Assembly (NCBI GenBank): GCA_964020155.1
Contig: OZ026562.1
Span: forward strand, 4,835,580-4,899,579
Origin: Chondrilla cf. caribensis
Taxonomy: Eukaryota; Porifera; Demospongiae; Chondrillida; Chondrillidae
Length of the DNA stretch: 64,000 nucleotides
Direction of reading: 5' to 3'
Shown here: piece by piece, positions 59,136-64,000 of the stretch
Layout: every line of letters begins with the position of its first letter
Position numbering within the stretch: the first letter of the stretch is position 1
Program-made: the position numbers and the translations under genes
The notes under the pieces: model-generated
Seen by the model: only the letters and a program-made list of their open reading frames with translations
Told to the model about the DNA's origin: nothing
Database searches by the model: none

Positions 59136-61058
59136 CTAAAGTTGTGAAACACTTTTTTCTTGTATCTCACTGTCTTGTTCCCTCTCTATGTCAACCTCTT
59201 CCAAGCGATCACTGATTAGTGTAGAGGAAACCACCTGGGGATCTACCTCGGTATCACTGTTACTCCTGTTGTGATCAACTCCTTCAGTGTCTGGTGGAAG
59301 GAACCGCCCACTGTGTCTACAAATGACACCACACCCGACACAGTCTCCGAACACATTCACAGTAGTACGTAGCCTGTCCCTGTGGTAGGAGAGTATAGGT
59401 TGTCATCACCATAGCAACAACAGTGTCATAATGGCAACTCACAAGAACCAATCAACTACAAGAATGACAGCAATGTCGGAAGTGGGTAGCCCCACACTGG
59501 TGAGGACAATCACCATGGTAACAAGTCCAGCTTGAGGGACACCAGCTGCACCAATAGCAGCAAGAGTAGCTGTTATACTAGGAGGAAAGTAGAGGCATGC
59601 AGGTCACAGGAAGTATGTAGGTCACAGGAAGTATGTAGGTCACATGACGTATCACAAACTGTCTACTCACGATATCAGTAATATCTTGCCAAAATCTGGC
59701 TGATCATTGTACCTCATTTGGGCTATAAAAATGGCTGCCACAGCCTCATAGAGTGCAGTCCCATCCATGTTGAATGTGGCTCCAATTGGAATCATAAACC
59801 TTGTAATTCTCTTGTCAAACTTCATTTTATCTTCCAAACACTTCAGTGTGATGGGAAGGGTAGCTGAGCTGTGTGTGTGGCATGGAGAAAGGTCAGCAAG
59901 TTAGCAAGTGTTGAACCTTCGAGGTAGTGCCCAGAACACTCACCTGGAGGATGTGGACAATGCTGTGAGCATGGCTTCAAGCACCCCGTACACCAGTTTA
60001 AGAGGATTTCTTCTAGCAACAATAACATACACCAGAGGAAGCACAATGCAGCCGTGGACGACCAGCCCAACAATGACAGTGACCAAGTACAGACCAAGCT
60101 GAGCAAACACTGATGACAGGTCATCAATCTTGAGCAGTTCACCAATTATGAGAAAGAATATACCAATTGGAGAGTATCTGAGAGAATAGCAGCACGAGAC
60201 ACAGGTCGATCAACCACTGCTTGTGGGTTAGTAAAAACTATGCACACGTACAGTGTAACTTGCTTAGTAACCACCTGGTTAATACTATACTCCTCTAGTT
60301 GCTAACTCATATACACACTGTCAATCAGTACTGATAGCATGTGAAGTACACCTTGCCTAGTAAATGTCCTGATTAGTACAGTCCACTCAGTCCCTAGCTC
60401 ATGTACACCTCATCAACCAGTAGTGATAGCAACTACCTCTGATAAGTAGTACAGATTTGGTGTGCCCTTCAAGGTACTTACTAAGCAAGTTGGCCACATC
60501 AAATAGCAATCAATGCAGTACGTGGTGTGGATGGAGGGTGCAGTATGTGGTGTGGATGGAGGGTGCAGTACATAGTGTGGATGGGGGGTGCAGTACATAG
60601 TGTGGATGGGGGGTGCAGTACATAGTGTGGATGGGGGGTGCAGTACATAGTGTGGATGGGGGGTGCAGTATGTGGTGCGGATATGGTACATGTCCACATC
60701 CACCAGAGCAGGTGGTGCATGGCAATCTAACATCATGATCAGGTTAACGAGCTTCAAGACAGCATCATTGAGAATGGAGATCACTTGGATGACTCTCCTG
60801 CCTTCACTGCCCATGCTAGCCAGGACAACTGCCAGCACACCACTGAACACTATGATGCCGAGGATATTGGGACTCGTAGATGATTCCACGTAAAAATACA
60901 GCTCCTTTTGAGCACTGTCACAAGTGATGTTGTCCAGCTCCAGTGAAGAGTTCATCACTGTACACTGACAAGGAAGAGGCTTCGGACGAAGGTCACATGT
61001 TGTGTGTTTCTGCATAGGAGGTGTGTGAGAGTAAGTGTGTGTGTGTGTATGTGTGCAT

Positions 61059-61114
<56 letters not shown>

Positions 61115-61846
61115 ATGTGTGTGTGTATGTGTGTGTGTGTGTAGGTATGCGTGGATGTGTGGAGAACTGCAGGAGTCGGATAACAACGGTTATCAACAGC
61201 ACACAGTTGGCCAAACACAAACCTGGAATATAGTAGCTGAAATTATGTTTTCCGGGAATAAGTTCCTGCCGAATGAACAAGGAGGATACTATAATTACAC
61301 AGCAAGGGGGGAGGGGGGGTTCATCAACCACCAGAACTGATCTAACCTGAAGAGGTCAGCAATTGAGTCCGCTACAGTTAGGTTCGCACAACCTGTGGGC
61401 AACTGTTCACGGGGACTGCCCTCTTGGCAGCCATTTTGGGCCTTTCCCACTCTCACCCCCGGACCAATGGCTAGCACAAGGCCCAGGCCAAGAGCAACGG
61501 CTGCCACGGTGGTGGACATGTAGTAAAGAAGAGTTCTCCAAAGGAGCGATAGAGATGACTTCAGATCAAGAGAGCCAATACCAGTCATCACTGAAAATAT
61601 GATAAGAGGTACGATAATCATCTTCAACATGTTCAAGAATACTTCTCCGGGTAGAGACACCAGCATTTTGGCTATTCTGTCTGGTTTGGTACACAAAGAC
61701 ACCAAAACCCCAACAAAAATTGCTAGAGATATTGACACAACTGTGGACAAGAGCAGAGCATTCGTCCAAACGAATTTCAACGCTTTACTCCGACAATTGT
61801 CGTCTGTGCTGTCAATCAGCCGTTCGTATCTCCTCCAGATCGCCAT
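59136..61846 (-). CDS. SLC1 family sodium-dependent excitatory amino acid transporter
   Basis: Plasma-membrane Na+-coupled glutamate/aspartate uptake. Exons 61846-61347, 61265-61223, 61009-60732, 60177-59944, 59868-59671, 59577-59443, 59379-59136 join to 543 residues. Landmarks: [20 protein letters not shown] (TM2-3), [19 protein letters not shown], the HP1 motif [27 protein letters not shown] (TM7), HP2 [12 protein letters not shown], and TM8 [19 protein letters not shown]. The Arg in DRLRT is the residue that selects acidic substrates in EAATs (Cys in ASCTs), so glutamate/aspartate transport is expected. An extracellular cysteine-containing loop ([13 protein letters not shown]) and N-x-T sites lie between TM4 parts. 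The tail is acidic. Shares a 162-bp gap with the divergent NOX5-like gene. Confidence 0.94.
60520..60680. repeat. 24-bp minisatellite in SLC1 intron
   Basis: Six to seven copies of GTGCAGTACATAGTGTGGAT-type units, just downstream of the exon ending at 60732. Confidence 0.9.
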
Positions 61847-62008
61847 ACCGCTCTACGGACAGTTATGTTCGAGGATCTAGGGACTGGTGTCTAGAGTCTA
61901 CGGTCTGACGATGTTAGCATTGTCAGCGGTAGTCTGGCTAGCTAGATAGACGCCCGTGGCGCCTACCAACCGGTGACAGGACCTACTCATCCTTATCGAA
62001 CTATATTC
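61847..62008. promoter_or_regulatory. Bidirectional promoter SLC1A / NOX5
   Basis: 162 bp between divergent start codons. No TATA box or recognised factor site is clear. Assigned as promoter by position only. Confidence 0.55.
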
Positions 62009-62440
62009 ATGAGCGATACGATAAGCAGCAGAAGAATGTTTCGTTCGGTTAGAATAGCTCCCAGTGAGTCTAGGGAGGAGAATCCGTGTCCTTTGAACGC
62101 TTCTGAAGGCTACTTAAATCCTTCGACGAAGGAAAGCGTTCTTATCCAAGCCGGTTACCAATTGGCTTCTACTGGCTACAATCATCAACAACAAGTGACT
62201 AGATGCATCGAGTGGTTTAGAGCCACATTCGCTAGGGTCACCAGATACCACGGTAAAGTGACTCTTCGAGATTTCAAGCAAGTAGCGAGAGAAAGAGAGG
62301 TGGGTGCTGGGGTATCGGTACACCGCAGCTGTGGTAGGGGCGTGCAGCGATCCTGGGGGCGTGAGGCACCGCGAACGGTAGCAGCACCATAAAATAGCCT
62401 GCGTTAGCAGCGGATTTGCAGGATTCACTCCATGTAGACC

Positions 62441-62488
<48 letters not shown>

Positions 62489-64000
62489 GTGTTGTAGTTT
62501 TAGTTGGAATAGTAAATAAACAGCAGTTACTACAATATAATATTTTATAGTTAGGGTTAACTAAAACAACATCAGTGTGAGTGTGTGTGTGTGTCATAAA
62601 CCCACCCACTCAGGTGGCGAGGAGTACCTGTCCATGTGGACCACTCTCCATGTAGACCTGTAAGCACACAGCTAATGTTGCTTCTGTCATTCTCCCGTCA
62701 TCAGGTATTTGCAGACAACCTTTTCCTTCTGTTTGACACGGATCACAACGGATCAGTCAGTTTTCAGGAACTTGTTGGAGGTCTCAGCAAATTATCCAAG
62801 TGAGTGCCAGTGGGCGGGACCAGGGCAGTGAGACTGGGTAGATGGGATTGGAGGGTGGGACAGTGGGTGTGGCATGCACTCAACAGTGGATGGAGTGAAT
62901 GAACGATTGCCTTCACCTGCATACCGTCCTCCAGGCACCAGAACACTAAGAAATTACTGCACTATTTTGAGCAGTGCTTTGTGCAAGTTGCTGGAGACGA
63001 TAGTCTGTTGCAATTGGATGAGTTTAAGGAAGCTCTTGGGAGACATCTTGTATGTTGCATGCTGCTGCTGGGGGGGGGGGGGGGGAGGTGTTATGACTTG
63101 ATGGCATCTGTTGTTGTTCAGTTTGTAGAGAACTTGTTTCGCTTGATCGACCCCAACAACACAGGGAAGGTCTCCCTCAACGATTTGATGGATTCCTTTG
63201 AGAAACTGACAGTGTATGTTGCACCATAGGGGAAGGGTGTATGGCTAAGTGTATGTTGCACCATAGGGGGAGGGGTGTATGGCTAAGTGTATGTCGCACC
63301 ATAGGGGAGGGGTGCATGGCTAAGTGTATGTTGCACCATAGGGGGAAGGGTGTATGGCTAAGTGTATGTCGCACCATAGGGGAGGGGTGCATGGCTAAGT
63401 GTATGTTGCACCATAGGGGGAGGGGTGTATGGCTAAGTGTATGTTGCACCATAGGGGGAGGGGTGTATGGCTAAGTGTATGTTGCACCATAGGGGAGGAG
63501 TGCATGGCTAAGTGTATGTTGCACCATAGGGGGGGGGTGCATGGTGAAGAATGTGTATTCTAAGAGAGTGTGTCTCTGTATGTAGGGCATTTCGCTTGTG
63601 TACATAGGTCTGGTTCCTATTTGGGTGTGGGAATTGGGTGTTTCTCCTCTTATTTGGGTGTGTCTCATACAGGCTGGACAGGGATGCCAAATGGTTGGCC
63701 TGGTTTGAGCAGCAGTTCTCCATCGTTGCTGGGGACGACAGACAGATTGACAGAGATGAATTCAGGCAGGCCCTCAGGGTCAAACAGGTCACTGCCTTCC
63801 CACAACATTGCTTCTATGAATATCATTTACATCTCAACTCCTTACAAACATAGTCGTTTTTTGCTGATCGGTTTTTTGAGCTCTTTGATCAAGATGGCAA
63901 TGGTACTATCAGTCTGAAGGAGCTGATGGACGGACTATCTATACTCACAAATGGATCTGAAGTGGACAAGTTGAAATTTCTATTTCAAGTCTATGACGTT
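62009..64000 (+). CDS. NOX5: NOX5-like calcium-regulated NADPH oxidase (3' truncated by window)
   Basis: Would produce superoxide at membranes under direct Ca2+ control. Exons 62009-62299, 62705-62799, 62935-63049, 63122-63213, 63673-63787, 63854-64000 (open) join to 285 residues. The block from LDRDAKWLAWFEQQFSIVAG through SFFADRFFELFDQDGNGTIS to DKLKFLFQVYDV is colinear with the start of human NOX5. In front lies an extra Ca2+-binding part with two canonical EF loops (DTDHNGSVSFQE, DPNNTGKVSLND), a partial loop (DDSLLQLDEF), and a further ~95-residue N-terminus. The haem, FAD and NADPH domains must lie beyond 64000. DUOX is less likely since no peroxidase domain precedes. Called by the EF-hand region only, so the oxidase part is inferred. 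Confidence 0.82.
63214..63545. repeat. ~38-bp minisatellite starting at a NOX5 splice donor
   Basis: Eight or nine units with GTATGTTGCACCATAGGGG and TGTATGGCTAAGT. The donor GT|GTATGTT at 63214 is the first unit's start and is repeated in most units. Confidence 0.93.

Overview
The window reads as a gene-dense animal (metazoan) nuclear locus, most likely from a sponge (probably a demosponge). The genes are animal families: a receptor tyrosine phosphatase with Ig/FN3 ectodomain and tandem PTP domains, an animal cryptochrome, an SLC1 glutamate transporter, CCDC93, EFCAB7, YTHDC1, INPP4 and NOX5. Introns are mostly short and canonical, spacing between genes is tens to hundreds of bases, and introns are filled with (CA)n microsatellites and minisatellites. 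The sponge assignment is inference. Exon boundaries were worked out by hand from GT/AG sites, phase continuity and recalled family sequences.

Layout. 1-19751 (+): 3' part of a very large receptor-type PTP gene. It has at least 16 Ig domains, twelve of them from a near-identical tandem A/B exon array, then six FN3 units, one transmembrane helix and two PTP domains. 20261-21875 (-): INPP5K-like 5-phosphatase, head-to-head 59 bp from CCDC93 at 21935-27011 (+). 27128-32093 (+): EFCAB7-like ciliary protein. 32438-34505 (-): REXO1-like protein without the exonuclease. 34941-41677 (-): INPP4-type 4-phosphatase with an N-terminal PLEKHJ1-like PH domain, head-to-head 41 bp from a CCDC51/MITOK-like gene (41719-42693, +). 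42941-44392 (-): intronless cryptochrome. 44649-45638 (-): a small unidentified candidate. 45851-51030: a 5.2-kb minisatellite. 52082-55399 (-): YTHDC1, directly followed upstream by TTC4 (55453-58770, -). 59136-61846 (-): SLC1A/EAAT-type transporter, head-to-head with a NOX5-like oxidase (62009 to the window end, +), which runs off the window.

Themes. Two phosphoinositide phosphatases (INPP5K and INPP4) lie within 20 kb of each other, but no shared pathway can be proven from this. Promoters are very compact: several gene pairs share under 170 bp, and TCACGTGA palindromes recur in two of them. The most notable structures are the recently amplified Ig exon array with a fresh TA-flanked MITE inside it, minisatellites that repeat their own 5' splice site, an X-box-like palindrome recurring through introns, the PH-INPP4 fusion, and extra EF-hands on NOX5.
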